Below, in pieces: positions 1 to 8,730 of a stretch of 64,000 nt of DNA. A model generated the notes under the pieces. It was not told the DNA's origin. It did not search any database and saw only the letters and a program-made list of their open reading frames with translations. The stretch spans positions 1 to 64,000 of the forward strand of contig CAYMAN010000011.1 in the NCBI GenBank assembly GCA_964388455.1. The letters run 5' to 3'. The position numbers were made by a program, and so were the translations under genes. Within the stretch, counting starts at the first letter, position 1. Each line of letters starts with the position of its first letter. The DNA is from JBBRWO01 sp964388455 (GTDB taxonomy: Bacteria; Actinomycetota; Coriobacteriia; Anaerosomatales; JAAXUF01).

Positions 1-653
1 ACGTCGACGGAAAGCCGGTCGCGGTCGAGAAGATCCTGATCTCGACCCAGCACGCTGAGGGTGTGGATATCAACGGGCTGCTTCGTCCCGACCTCATCGA
101 GCACGTCATCCGCCCTGTTTTCGAGCTCGAGGGGCTGGAGTACGCCGCGGCGGACATCTACATCAACCCGACCGGCCGGTTCGTCATCGGTGGCCCCATG
201 GGGGACACTGGCCTGACAGGCCGCAGGATCATAGTCGACACCTACGGTGGCATGGGTCGCCATGGCGGCGGCGCGTTCTCGGGCAAGGACTGCACCAAGG
301 TCGACCGCTCGGCCGCATACGCCGCGCGCTGGGTGGCCAAGAACGTCGTGGCGGCAGGCCTCGCCGATCGCTGCGAGATCCAGCTCGCGTACGCCATCGG
401 CGTCGCACATCCGCTGTCGATCATGGTTGAGACGTTCGGCACCGAGAAGGTACGCGTCAGCGCTATCGAGGAAGCGGTCAAGAAGACGTTCGACCTGCGT
501 CCGGGCGCGATTATTCGTGACCTTGATCTGCGCAGGCCCATCTATCGCAAGACCGCCGCGTACGGTCACTTCGGCCGTAATGACAAGGATTTCACCTGGG
601 AGCGCACGGATCGCGCCGAGGCTTTGGCCGAGGCTGCCGGTCTCACCGACTAG
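1..653 (+). CDS. metK: S-adenosylmethionine synthase, C-terminal part (5' end outside window)
   Basis: Makes S-adenosylmethionine from methionine and ATP in the cytoplasm, feeding the methyltransferases encoded downstream (RsmB, RsmD, TrmD). The reading frame is open from the left edge, so the gene starts upstream and only about the last 217 residues are visible. The glycine-rich loop GGGAFSGKD characteristic of MetK is present, as is DLRPGAII near the C-terminus. The stop is TAG at 651-653, followed by a strong hairpin, so metK probably ends its own transcription unit. Identity is secure from the motifs; the N-terminal catalytic part cannot be judged. Confidence 0.96.
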   Translation, partial: VDGKPVAVEKILISTQHAEGVDINGLLRPDLIEHVIRPVFELEGLEYAAADIYINPTGRFVIGGPMGDTGLTGRRIIVDTYGGMGRHGGGAFSGKDCTKVDRSAAYAARWVAKNVVAAGLADRCEIQLAYAIGVAHPLSIMVETFGTEKVRVSAIEEAVKKTFDLRPGAIIRDLDLRRPIYRKTAAYGHFGRNDKDFTWERTDRAEALAEAAGLTD

Positions 654-675
654 CAGATAACACCCGAACGTACCG

Positions 676-715
676 GATGGCCACTGGCACCGACTGATCG
701 GTGTCAGTGGCCATC
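676..715 (+). terminator. Hairpin between metK and priA
   Basis: A 17-bp inverted repeat (676-692 with 699-715, one G:U pair in RNA) with a six-base loop follows the metK stop by 22 bases. It has no downstream run of T, so it resembles the U-less intrinsic terminators described in actinobacteria. The function is inferred. Confidence 0.6.
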
Positions 716-758
716 TGTATGCTGTAGTCAGAGAGAAGCTCAAGGGGAGGTCTCACCA

Positions 759-3002
759 GTGCGGGTCGCACATGTCGTAGTGGACATAGCAACACGAGAG
801 CTCGACACACCGTTCGACTACCTTGTGCCCGAGGCGATCGACGGCGTTCGTGTGGGATCGTGCGTGCTGGTGGACTTCGCGAATCGACCGGCCGTGGGCT
901 ATGTGGTCGGCCTTGCCTCCGGCAGCAAGCACGCGTCGTTGAAGTCGATTCACGCCCTCCTGGGTGGTCCGTTCTTTGGGGAATCCGCGCCTGATCTGGC
1001 GCGTTGGATAGCCGACGAGTACCTGTGCCCGCTTTCGGAAGCACTTCGACTCTTCACACCCCCAGGAGGAACTCCGAGAGCGGTGAAGGTGTCTGGCGCT
1101 GAGGGCGAGATCTGGCAGCTCAAGCGTGCCGGAGTCGGTCCCGTTGACGACCGGTGGGTCGAATTGGTGGACGCTGAGACGTCATTCACTCCGACCGCAT
1201 CGGCCACGGTGCAGCGTGCCGTACTCGAAGCGCTCTCGGCAGGTCCCGTTCGCGTCGCAGAGCTCACGGCCGATCTCGGTGCAGTGAACGGTGCACTCAA
1301 ACGGCTTGTCGCAGCTGGGGTCGTCCGCATCGAGCATCGTCGCCGGATGCGTGATGCGCTCGTTCGCGAGAAGAGTGCACCGAGACACAAGACTCTTACC
1401 GTGGGTCAGGTGGAAGCTCTCGCCGCGATCGATCACGCGGGTCGCAGTGAGTCGGGCACGGTGATCGTGCTTGACGGGGTCACCGGCTCGGGCAAGACAG
1501 AGGTGTACCTTCAGGCGATCGAGTCGATCCTCGAACGTGGTGGTTGCGCGTGTGTGCTGGTGCCCGAGATATCCTTGACGCCGCAGACCGTCGGACGCTT
1601 CCGTAGCCGCTTCGGCTCTCAGGTGGCGGTTCTGCACTCGAGACTGGCGCCTGGTGAACGCTACGACCAGTGGGACCTCGTTCGGAGCGGTGAAGCCCGC
1701 ATCGCTGTCGGCGCCCGCTCGGCGCTGTTCGCACCGTTTCCGCGGCTTGACCTCATAGTCATCGACGAGGAGCACGAGTCCTCGTACAAACAGGGTTCCG
1801 CCCCGCGTTATCATGCGCGCGATGTCGCAGCAGAGGTCGTTCGCCGGACGGGCGCGACCTTGGTGCTCGGCAGTGCGAGTCCCTCGATGGAAGCGCGCGA
1901 GCGCTGCGCGACTGGTGAATGGATCCGCGTCGGCATGCCTGAGCGCGTGACGAAGCGAGCTCTTCCTCCGGTGGTCGTCGTGGACATGGCGGCCGAGTTC
2001 GCAGACGGGCACCGGTCCATGTTCTCACGCCCGCTGACTGCGGCCCTTGAGGGGGTGAGGGCGCGCGGAGAGAAGGCGGTGCTGTTCCTCAACCGTCGCG
2101 GGTTCGCATCGTTCCTCCTGTGCCGTGAATGCGGATTCGTCCCTGAATGCGAGTCCTGCACCACGTCGATGACCTATCACGAGGTCGGGACACGGCTGGT
2201 GTGCCACCACTGTGGTAGCAAGCGCCCGGTTCCTGCCACGTGCCCGCGATGCTCGAGCCCCTATCTCCGTCAGTTCGGGGCCGGCACTCAGCGAGTGGAG
2301 GCGGAGCTCGCGCAGCTGCTCGACGGATTCCCGGTGGTACGCATGGACGCCGACACCACAAAGGGTAAGGGTGGACATGAGCGAGCGCTCCTTGAGTTCG
2401 AGGCGCTGCCCGCGGGAGTACTGCTGGGAACTCAGATGATCGCCAAGGGGCTCGACTACCCGGAAGTGACGCTCGTGGGCGTCATCAACGCCGACACCAC
2501 GCTGCACCTGCCGGACTTCAGGGCGGGGGAGCGCACCTATCAGCTCTTGGAACAGGTCGCCGGTCGCGCGGGGCGTGGTGAGAGGCAGGGGGAGGTCGTC
2601 ATTCAGACCTACTGGCCGGATCATCCGGCGATTCTCGCTGCGGCATCACACGATCCCGCACGGTTCTATGCCGAGGAATCGGCGCTGCGCACAGAGCTCG
2701 GCTATCCGCCGTTCGGGCGAATCGCCAACGTCCTCATCTGGGGTGCGAACCGCGACGATGTGGCGCGGGGTGCGCAGGTGGTCTTCTCGGCGATTCAGTC
2801 TGCGGTACCGGCTGAGTTCGTGCTGCTGGGGCCCAGTCCGGCACCGCTGTCCAAGGTCAAGAACGTGTGGCGTTGGCACGTCTTGGTCAAGGCACCATCC
2901 CATACGCAGATATCCACACCGCTGGGGGCGGCGCTCAAGTCGCTTCCCAAGATGCCGTCTGTCTCAGTGGCGGTCGATGTGGATCCCGCAGACCTGCTCT
3001 AG
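759..3002 (+). CDS. priA: Primosomal protein N' (replication restart helicase PriA)
   Basis: Superfamily 2 DNA helicase that recognises stalled forks and reloads the replisome. In order: an N-terminal 3'-end-binding domain (residues 1 to about 100), a helicase core with Walker A GVTGSGKTE near residue 240 and the Walker B box DEEH near 336, then a zinc module starting at Cys455 (CRECGF, CTTS, CHHCG, CPRC), and the helicase motif EQVAGRAGRG. The length of 747 residues is normal for the family. The GTG start at 759 is preceded by AAGGGGAGG at 742-750. All eight cysteines expected for two zinc sites appear intact. Confidence 0.97.
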   Translation: MRVAHVVVDIATRELDTPFDYLVPEAIDGVRVGSCVLVDFANRPAVGYVVGLASGSKHASLKSIHALLGGPFFGESAPDLARWIADEYLCPLSEALRLFTPPGGTPRAVKVSGAEGEIWQLKRAGVGPVDDRWVELVDAETSFTPTASATVQRAVLEALSAGPVRVAELTADLGAVNGALKRLVAAGVVRIEHRRRMRDALVREKSAPRHKTLTVGQVEALAAIDHAGRSESGTVIVLDGVTGSGKTEVYLQAIESILERGGCACVLVPEISLTPQTVGRFRSRFGSQVAVLHSRLAPGERYDQWDLVRSGEARIAVGARSALFAPFPRLDLIVIDEEHESSYKQGSAPRYHARDVAAEVVRRTGATLVLGSASPSMEARERCATGEWIRVGMPERVTKRALPPVVVVDMAAEFADGHRSMFSRPLTAALEGVRARGEKAVLFLNRRGFASFLLCRECGFVPECESCTTSMTYHEVGTRLVCHHCGSKRPVPATCPRCSSPYLRQFGAGTQRVEAELAQLLDGFPVVRMDADTTKGKGGHERALLEFEALPAGVLLGTQMIAKGLDYPEVTLVGVINADTTLHLPDFRAGERTYQLLEQVAGRAGRGERQGEVVIQTYWPDHPAILAAASHDPARFYAEESALRTELGYPPFGRIANVLIWGANRDDVARGAQVVFSAIQSAVPAEFVLLGPSPAPLSKVKNVWRWHVLVKAPSHTQISTPLGAALKSLPKMPSVSVAVDVDPADLL

Positions 3003-3043
3003 TCACTCCGGCACGAGCAGCCGCCTGTGTGCTTGAATCGCGC

Positions 3044-3052
3044 TGGTATGAT
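3044..3052 (+). promoter_or_regulatory. Extended -10 promoter for def-fmt-rsmB
   Basis: TGG followed by TATGAT (3047-3052) gives an extended -10 element about 80 bases before def. No good -35 lies at the usual distance. The core also forms the small inverted repeat GGTAT-g-ATACC, which could be a protein site or chance. Confidence 0.45.
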
Positions 3053-3129
3053 ACCTGCAGGTGCACGAGTCCCACTCACGCGCGCCCATCACGACCTGTC
3101 AACACTACGAAAGCCGAGGATCTCACTCG

Positions 3130-3648
3130 ATGGACGTTCTCTCACATCCCAACGCCGTTCTCATGCAGAAGTCGGCCGAAGTCGACCCTCTCACGGAGAC
3201 GGATCTGCCGGACCTGTGCCGCAAGATGGCGCAGGTCATGTACGAGGCACCCGGAATCGGCTTGGCGGCGCCGCAGGTAGGCGTGCTTAAGCGGGTCGTG
3301 GTTTACGACATTGATGATGAGGGACGCCCGATCGCCATCTGCAATCCGGAGATCGTCGAGTTCGGTGACGACCTCGAGATCGATGACGAGGGATGTCTGT
3401 CGCTGCCAGGCATCAGCGTGCCTGTCGAGCGCCCGGTCAGCGTGGTGTGCGAGGCGCTCTCGTTGTCCGGCCGTCCGGTTCGTATAGAGGCAGAGGGTCT
3501 CCACGCGCGACTTCTTCAGCACGAGATCGATCATCTCGACGGCATTCTGATTATCGATCGCGCGACTCCTGAGGAGCGCAAGGCCGCGCTCGTGCGGTAT
3601 CGTGAGGCTCTGGCCATGGGCGCCACGCCCGGTCAGACCAGCATCTAG
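3130..3648 (+). CDS. def: Peptide deformylase
   Basis: Removes the formyl group from the N-terminal methionine of new proteins; a metal-dependent cytosolic enzyme. All three family motifs are present: GIGLAAPQVG, EGCLSLPG (metal-binding Cys) and HEIDHLDG (two metal-binding His and the catalytic Glu). ATG 3130 is chosen because the protein then begins MDVLSHPNAVL as in other deformylases and GAGGA lies about nine bases upstream; an earlier in-frame start at 3061 would add 23 unlikely residues. The 172-residue product is of normal length. It pairs functionally with fmt, which starts 27 bases after the def stop. Confidence 0.96.
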   Translation: MDVLSHPNAVLMQKSAEVDPLTETDLPDLCRKMAQVMYEAPGIGLAAPQVGVLKRVVVYDIDDEGRPIAICNPEIVEFGDDLEIDDEGCLSLPGISVPVERPVSVVCEALSLSGRPVRIEAEGLHARLLQHEIDHLDGILIIDRATPEERKAALVRYREALAMGATPGQTSI

Positions 3649-3675
3649 CGATACCGACTCGTCAAGGGAGAGCGC

Positions 3676-4605
3676 GTGCGCGTCGTATTCATGGGTACCC
3701 CCTCGTTTGCCGTGCCATCGCTCCGCCTCCTCGCCGAGCACCATGAGGTCGTCGCGGTGTACTCGCGCCCCGATTCCGTCTCGGGTCGGGGTGGAGCGAC
3801 GCGGCCGTCCGCAGTTTCGTCCGTGGCCGTGGAGCTTGGCATTCCGGTCCACCGCCCACTGACGCTTCGTGATGCGGATACGGTGCAGGAGCTTCGCGAT
3901 CTGCGCGCCGACGTCATTGTCGTCGCAGCATACGGACTCATCCTTCCGCTCGATGTGCTCACTGCCGCGCCACTCGGCGCAGTCAATGTCCACGCGTCGT
4001 TGTTGCCCCGCTGGCGTGGCGCCGCGCCGATCCAACGCGCGATTCTCAGTGGTGACGTGCGCGCTGGGGTTTCAATCATGCGGATGGAGGAGGGTCTCGA
4101 CACCGGACCGTACTGCTTGCAGGCGTCGGTTGATGTTGGTCCCGCCACAGCTGATGAGCTCACCACACGGCTCGCTCAGCTCGGAGCCGATGCGTTGATC
4201 GAGGCGCTGCCGCACATCGCTTCCGGTGAGGCACTATGGGTTGTCCAGGATGAGTCAACGGTCACCTACGCCGAGAAGATCCGCAAGTCCGACGTCGCGG
4301 TCGACCCCAGCCTCACGGCGGTGGACGTCGTACGACGGGTCCGGGCTTCATCCTCGGCGGCGCCGAGTCGGACTTCGATCGCGGAGCGTCCCGTGACGCT
4401 GACACAAGTCGGGATTGGTGCCCACGACGAGACTCTCGAACCGGGCGCGGTCGCCACCACGCGTGACGCTCTCGTGCTCAGAGCAGCGGACGACCCCGTG
4501 CTCGTCACGCGATTGAAGCCGGATGGCAAGTCTGAAATGGATGCGACAGCATGGGCGCGCGGCGTCCGTGACATCAGCGGAAGCACGTGGAAGGCGTTGT
4601 CATGA
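3676..4605 (+). CDS. fmt: Methionyl-tRNA formyltransferase
   Basis: Transfers a formyl group from 10-formyltetrahydrofolate to initiator Met-tRNA, creating the substrate later removed by the upstream deformylase. The catalytic formyltransferase domain contains VNVHASLLPRWRGAAPIQ (about residues 103-120) with the conserved Asn and His, and EEGLDTGP with the catalytic Asp. A C-terminal OB-like domain follows. GTG start at 3676 with AAGGGAG five bases upstream; 309 residues is typical. The stop overlaps the rsmB start as ATGA, indicating coupling. Confidence 0.96.
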   Translation: MRVVFMGTPSFAVPSLRLLAEHHEVVAVYSRPDSVSGRGGATRPSAVSSVAVELGIPVHRPLTLRDADTVQELRDLRADVIVVAAYGLILPLDVLTAAPLGAVNVHASLLPRWRGAAPIQRAILSGDVRAGVSIMRMEEGLDTGPYCLQASVDVGPATADELTTRLAQLGADALIEALPHIASGEALWVVQDESTVTYAEKIRKSDVAVDPSLTAVDVVRRVRASSSAAPSRTSIAERPVTLTQVGIGAHDETLEPGAVATTRDALVLRAADDPVLVTRLKPDGKSEMDATAWARGVRDISGSTWKALS

Positions 4606-5960
4606 GTGCCAGTCCCGCTCGGTTGGCTGCTCGCGAGGTTCTTACTCGCGTCAGAGAAGGATCCGCATACGCACACGAGGTACTCGGCGGAACGCTGAGG
4701 CGGCTGAAGCTCACAGGTGAAGACGCGGCGTTCGCCACCCGGCTTGCGTACGGGGCGATTCAGACCGAGGGGACGCTCGATGAGGCCATCGACCGCCACT
4801 TGGGCGGCAAGCGTATCGAGCCGCGCGTTCGCGATGCGCTCCGCGTCTCCGCCTACGAGCTGCTGTACCTGAGCACCGAGCAGCGCGCCGCCGTGCACCA
4901 GGGTGTGGAGCTGGTTCGCTCGACGCGCAAGCAAGCCGCAGGTCTCGGCAACGCCGTACTACGACGTATCGCCGAGGACGCATCCACGTTCCCGTGGGGC
5001 GATGCCGACACGGACACCGCCGCACTGGCTCGATTGCATGGCCACCCCGCGTGGCTGGCTGAGATGTGGATTACCGAGCTCGGCCGAGAGACCGCGGTTG
5101 CAGTCCTGGCGGCGGACAACGAGCCGGCCCCGCTCTTTTTGGCCGAGAACCCGTTCGCGGGTACGCCTGAGGCGATCTCCGTGGCACTGGCAGCGGATGG
5201 AGCGGATGTTCGCCCCTGCGGGCTCCCGGGATGCTTTGTCGCTGGTGACGCCGGTGCAGCGGTTCGCGGCAGTGCACTCGCCGACGGACTGGTGATTGCT
5301 GCGGACGCTGCTGCACAGTTTGTAGCCGGGCTGGTCCGGGCTCGTGAGGGCATGACCATCGTTGAGGTGGGAGCCGGCAGGGGCACCAAGACGCTCCTCA
5401 TGCAGGCTGCTGCGAGGCGGAGCGGTGGGCCTGCCACGATTTACGCTGTTGACGTGCACGAATTCAAGTCGAAGCTTCTTTCGCAGCGCTTGGACCGATT
5501 CGGAGTTCCGGGAGTTCATGCGCTGACAGGCGATGCGACGTCGTTCGAATCGGTCGACGGTGCACCGGCGCCAGGCACCGTCGACACAGTGCTCGTTGAC
5601 GCACCATGCTCCGGGCTCGGCACGCTGCGCCGCCACCCGGAGAAGCGCTGGCGCGTCACGCCCGCTGACCTTGATTCGCTGGCTGCGCTGGGTTCCCGCC
5701 TTCTTGAGGCGGCTTCACTTCTTGTTCGTCCGGGCGGTTTCGTGGTGTACTCAACGTGCACGCTCGCTGACATTGAGAACGCTCAGGTCATCGAAGGGTT
5801 TCTCGGCAGCGAGCAGGGGAGTTCGTTTCGCATTGATTCGTTTGTTGACGAGGTGCCGCCTGAGTGGCGCCGTCATCTGACGCCTGAGGGGTACTTCCGC
5901 TCGGTGCCGGAGACGGACGGCTCAGACGGGCACTTCGCGGTAAGGCTTGTCCGCGTCTGA
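4602..5960 (+). CDS. rsmB: 16S rRNA m5C967 methyltransferase RsmB
   Basis: Methylates C967 of 16S rRNA using S-adenosylmethionine. An N-terminal NusB-like RNA-binding domain (about residues 1-130) precedes a Rossmann methyltransferase domain with the SAM loop VGAGRGTKT. Both catalytic cysteines are visible: Cys336 in the APCSGLG motif and Cys386 in YSTCT. ATG 4602 overlaps the fmt stop (ATGA) and has GGAAGG seven bases upstream, so it is preferred to GTG 4587. The product is 452 residues, as usual for RsmB. The def-fmt-rsmB order is common in bacteria. Confidence 0.94.
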   Translation: MSASPARLAAREVLTRVREGSAYAHEVLGGTLRRLKLTGEDAAFATRLAYGAIQTEGTLDEAIDRHLGGKRIEPRVRDALRVSAYELLYLSTEQRAAVHQGVELVRSTRKQAAGLGNAVLRRIAEDASTFPWGDADTDTAALARLHGHPAWLAEMWITELGRETAVAVLAADNEPAPLFLAENPFAGTPEAISVALAADGADVRPCGLPGCFVAGDAGAAVRGSALADGLVIAADAAAQFVAGLVRAREGMTIVEVGAGRGTKTLLMQAAARRSGGPATIYAVDVHEFKSKLLSQRLDRFGVPGVHALTGDATSFESVDGAPAPGTVDTVLVDAPCSGLGTLRRHPEKRWRVTPADLDSLAALGSRLLEAASLLVRPGGFVVYSTCTLADIENAQVIEGFLGSEQGSSFRIDSFVDEVPPEWRRHLTPEGYFRSVPETDGSDGHFAVRLVRV

Positions 5961-6007
5961 TCGAGCCACTGCGACCGGAGTCGTGTGTGGCACATGAGGG
6001 AGGAAGC

Positions 6008-6973
6008 ATGCGCACTACCCGCATCGTGGAGATGCTCGAGGTCACGGAGGCTGCCGCACTGGCCGCAGGCCGCTGGATGGGCAAGGGCGACAAGATGGCC
6101 GCTGATGACGCCGCCGTAGAGGGAATGCGGACGGCGTTCAACGACGTCGAGATCGACGGCACCATCGTCATCGGTGAGGGCGAGCGCGACGAGGCTCCGA
6201 TGCTCTACATCGGCGAGAAGGTCGGCAAGGGCGGGGAGGGTATCGACATCGCCGTCGACCCGCTCGAGGGCACGAACCTCACCGCCTACGGCCAATCGAA
6301 CTCCCTTGCGGTACTCGCCTTCGCGCCGCAAGGCACCCTGCTGCACGCGCCCGACACGTACATGAAGAAGATCGCCGTCGGGCCCGCTGCGGCGCACGTG
6401 GTCCACATCGACGCGAGCCCCACGGAGAACATCCGCAATGTCGCAAAGGCGCTTGGCCGCGACGTGGAGGATCTGGTCGTCTGCATCCTCGAACGTGATC
6501 GCCACGTCGAACTCATCCGTGAGGTGCGTGAGGTCGGCGCCCGGATCCGGCTGATCTCCGATGGCGACGTGTTCGGTGCGGTCGCAACAGCGATCGAGGG
6601 CACCGGCATCCACCTGTACCTCGGCACCGGTGCCGCCCCTGAGGGCGTACTCGCCTGCGCCGCGATGAAGTGCCTGGGCGGCTGCTTCATGGGTCGCTTC
6701 GAGTGGCGCAGCGCGGAAGAGAAGGCGCGTGCCGTCGAGATGAAGACCTGTAACATCGACGAGGTCCTCACCATGGACTGCCTGGTCAACACCGATGAGG
6801 CCGCATTCATCGCAACCGGCGTCACTGACGGCGAGATGCTCCGTGGAGTGAAGTACTTCGGCCAGGGAGCGCGTACCAACTCGGTCGCCATGGACGCGAA
6901 GTCCAAGACCGTTCGTTTCATCGACACCATCTACCGGACCGGCGACGAGAAGTTCTGGATCCGGATGGACTAA
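6008..6973 (+). CDS. glpX: Fructose-1,6-bisphosphatase, class II
   Basis: Hydrolyses fructose 1,6-bisphosphate in gluconeogenesis. Metal- and phosphate-binding motifs of the GlpX family are clear: GEGERDEAPML, IAVDPLEGTNL (Asp84) and LGTGAAPEGV. ATG 6008 is preferred because GAGGGAGGAA lies directly upstream at 5996-6005; an in-frame ATG at 5987... region would add only seven residues and lacks such a site. The product is 321 residues, typical for class II. The gene lies 47 bases after rsmB and ends at a bidirectional terminator, so it is the last gene of the def cluster or a short unit of its own. Confidence 0.95.
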   Translation: MRTTRIVEMLEVTEAAALAAGRWMGKGDKMAADDAAVEGMRTAFNDVEIDGTIVIGEGERDEAPMLYIGEKVGKGGEGIDIAVDPLEGTNLTAYGQSNSLAVLAFAPQGTLLHAPDTYMKKIAVGPAAAHVVHIDASPTENIRNVAKALGRDVEDLVVCILERDRHVELIREVREVGARIRLISDGDVFGAVATAIEGTGIHLYLGTGAAPEGVLACAAMKCLGGCFMGRFEWRSAEEKARAVEMKTCNIDEVLTMDCLVNTDEAAFIATGVTDGEMLRGVKYFGQGARTNSVAMDAKSKTVRFIDTIYRTGDEKFWIRMD

Positions 6974-7077
6974 GACGGGAGCACACGCACCCGTCGAGCA
7001 CGACCGAGGACGTACGTCAGCGTCCGCATCCCGCGAAACGCCGCGGGTCCTGCCCCGCCACCGCTGACGAGAACCGA

Positions 7078-7109
7078 AGAGAGGCCCCGCATATTCGCGG
7101 GGCCTCTCT
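7078..7109. terminator. Bidirectional hairpin between glpX and the FmdB-type gene
   Basis: A perfect 13-bp inverted repeat (7078-7090 and 7097-7109) with loop ATATTC lies between two convergent genes, so it can end transcription from both sides. No long T-run follows on either strand. Confidence 0.75.
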
Positions 7110-7132
7110 GATTGAGCGGGTGAACGATCGGA

Positions 7133-7420
7133 CTACTTCGCAGCAGCACATCCCGCACAGCCCGAGCCGGTCGATGCCGGGCAGGCCGCAGGGGCAGTGG
7201 ACTTCGTCTCGGCAGGTTTTGTTTCGGAGGGGTCCTTGGGCCGAGGCTTGTAATCGGTGTTGTGAAAGCCTGTTCCCTTGAAGGCCACGCCGACGGGACT
7301 GAACAGCCGTGCGCCTACACAGCCACAGGCGGGGCAGTGCTCGTCGCCCCTGGCGCTCATCGGGCGATTGACCTCGAAGACCTGCTCGCACGAGGTACAA
7401 CGATAATCGTATGCTGGCAT
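7133..7420 (-). CDS. FmdB-family zinc-ribbon protein
   Basis: Small putative regulatory protein of the FmdB/CxxC family, 95 residues. The start MPAYDYRC is diagnostic, with CTSC near the N-terminus and CPAC about 25 residues later forming a zinc ribbon. A Cys-rich C-terminal tail (CPASTGSGCAGC) is common in this family and of unknown use. ATG at 7420 (complement) is chosen because it gives the canonical N-terminus and has GAAGGGAG about ten bases upstream. It is convergent with glpX and divergent from the PASTA gene. The cellular role of the family is not established. Confidence 0.88.
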   Translation of the reverse strand: MPAYDYRCTSCEQVFEVNRPMSARGDEHCPACGCVGARLFSPVGVAFKGTGFHNTDYKPRPKDPSETKPAETKSTAPAACPASTGSGCAGCAAAK

Positions 7421-7498
7421 GCGGGTGAAGCTCCCTTCAGAAGAACAACGGCCGCGACGCGACCGTAGGGTGAACACAAGCAGGATACATACCACGAG

Positions 7499-7525
7499 TT
7501 GGACCCTTCCGTCATCGTATACACT
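7499..7525 (+). promoter_or_regulatory. Possible promoter abutting the PASTA gene start
   Basis: TTGGAC (7499-7504) and the A/T-rich TATACACT (7518-7525) form a suboptimally spaced promoter pair. The predicted transcript would begin within a few bases of the start codon, so the mRNA may be nearly leaderless. No ribosome binding site is visible. Confidence 0.35.
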
Positions 7526-7533
7526 TGGAAACC

Positions 7534-8730
7534 ATGAAACTCAACACACACGAATTCGCGCCGAACGACGCGGATGTCACGAGCGCGAACTCCGCCGAGA
7601 CGTCCTCGGAGGTGCCCGCAATTCTCCCGGAGGCAACGTTAGCTCCGCTGCTGGATCGACCCCGACCGGTTCGCGAACCTTTGGTGCCCACGTGGGCACC
7701 GACAACGGCGGTCGTTCTCGGGGTGATCGCGCTGGTCGCCATCGCATTCGCAGTATTCGGTCGTGGGGCGTCGATCGTCGTGCCGCGCGTCGTTGGCATC
7801 GACGTCGGCGTCGCGCGTACGCGTCTCGCCCAAGGGGGACTGGAACTCGCGATCGACGAGGAGAGATTCTCTTCGCTACCCGAGGGAACGGTCATCGAGC
7901 AGCGGCCCGCTCCAGGAATCGAACTTGTGAGTGGCGACACGGTCAACGTTGTCATCTCGGCCGGTAGCGAGGATTTCGCACTGCCTGACCTGGTCGGTAC
8001 AGGGTTGGCGTACGCTCGCGGACAGCTGGAGGGCAAGGGACTCGAGATCCGTGTGGTGCAAGAGCCGTCGGAGCAGACGAGCGATACGGTTCTGGCGACG
8101 AATCCTGCCGCGGGTTCGAGTATGCGTACGGGCGATATCGTCTCGATCACGGTCGCCACCGCTGGCGTGGGCGACTCGATTCTGCTTCCGACAAGTATGC
8201 AGGGTGTCACCGTCACACTCGATCCCGCTCCCGTCGCCCCCGGCAAACCTGATGTCACGCTCGATGTCGCACGCAGGGTGCGTTCCCTGCTGGAGGCTTC
8301 GGGCGCCACGGTTCTGACCACGCGTGCGTTGGCGGATACGGGTACTGCTGTCTCGGAAGGCGTCCGAGTCAAGCGCGTGAAAGAGGGGGCACCGACTGTC
8401 GCGGTCGGGTTCGAAGCCTTTACTCAGGGCAGGGGTGGGCTGGTTGTCTACGCTCCTATCACGGGGGATGTGGTTTCGTCATCCGGAACGCTGGCATCCC
8501 GGATCGCGAGCTCGCTCGTGTCATCAGGTCTCACCGCCACGGCTGCGAGCGTTCCCGCCGACAAGATCCTCGCGGCCAGTGAGGCGCCGTATAGCCGTCT
8601 GAGCCTCGGTTCGTTCTCGGTGCGGGAGGACGCGGCCGCGTTCGCCGATCCCACGTGGGCCGACAGGGTCGCGCGCGCCGTCTACAAGGCGCTTGCCGAG
8701 ACGTACGGCCGGGCCGAGCCGACGCCGTGA
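7534..8730 (+). CDS. Membrane-anchored PASTA protein with degenerate amidase-like C-terminal domain
   Basis: About 398 residues. A cytoplasmic segment (1-54) leads to one membrane helix (about 55-75), then two PASTA repeats (about 80-147 and 150-215), which in other proteins bind peptidoglycan or lipid II. The remaining 180 residues follow the layout of an N-acetylmuramoyl-L-alanine amidase (Amidase_3): an opening strand, VTLDVARRVRSLLEASGATVL, a central strand VAVGFEAF and a C-terminal DPTWADRVARAVYKAL helix. The zinc ligands of active amidases (His of DPGHGG, His of SIHAN, Glu of VELGF) are not where expected, so it is probably non-catalytic. ATG 7534 or TTG 7525 may be the start; neither has a ribosome site. 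The M23 peptidase gene overlaps its stop, suggesting joint action at the cell wall. Confidence 0.72.
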   Translation: MKLNTHEFAPNDADVTSANSAETSSEVPAILPEATLAPLLDRPRPVREPLVPTWAPTTAVVLGVIALVAIAFAVFGRGASIVVPRVVGIDVGVARTRLAQGGLELAIDEERFSSLPEGTVIEQRPAPGIELVSGDTVNVVISAGSEDFALPDLVGTGLAYARGQLEGKGLEIRVVQEPSEQTSDTVLATNPAAGSSMRTGDIVSITVATAGVGDSILLPTSMQGVTVTLDPAPVAPGKPDVTLDVARRVRSLLEASGATVLTTRALADTGTAVSEGVRVKRVKEGAPTVAVGFEAFTQGRGGLVVYAPITGDVVSSSGTLASRIASSLVSSGLTATAASVPADKILAASEAPYSRLSLGSFSVREDAAAFADPTWADRVARAVYKALAETYGRAEPTP

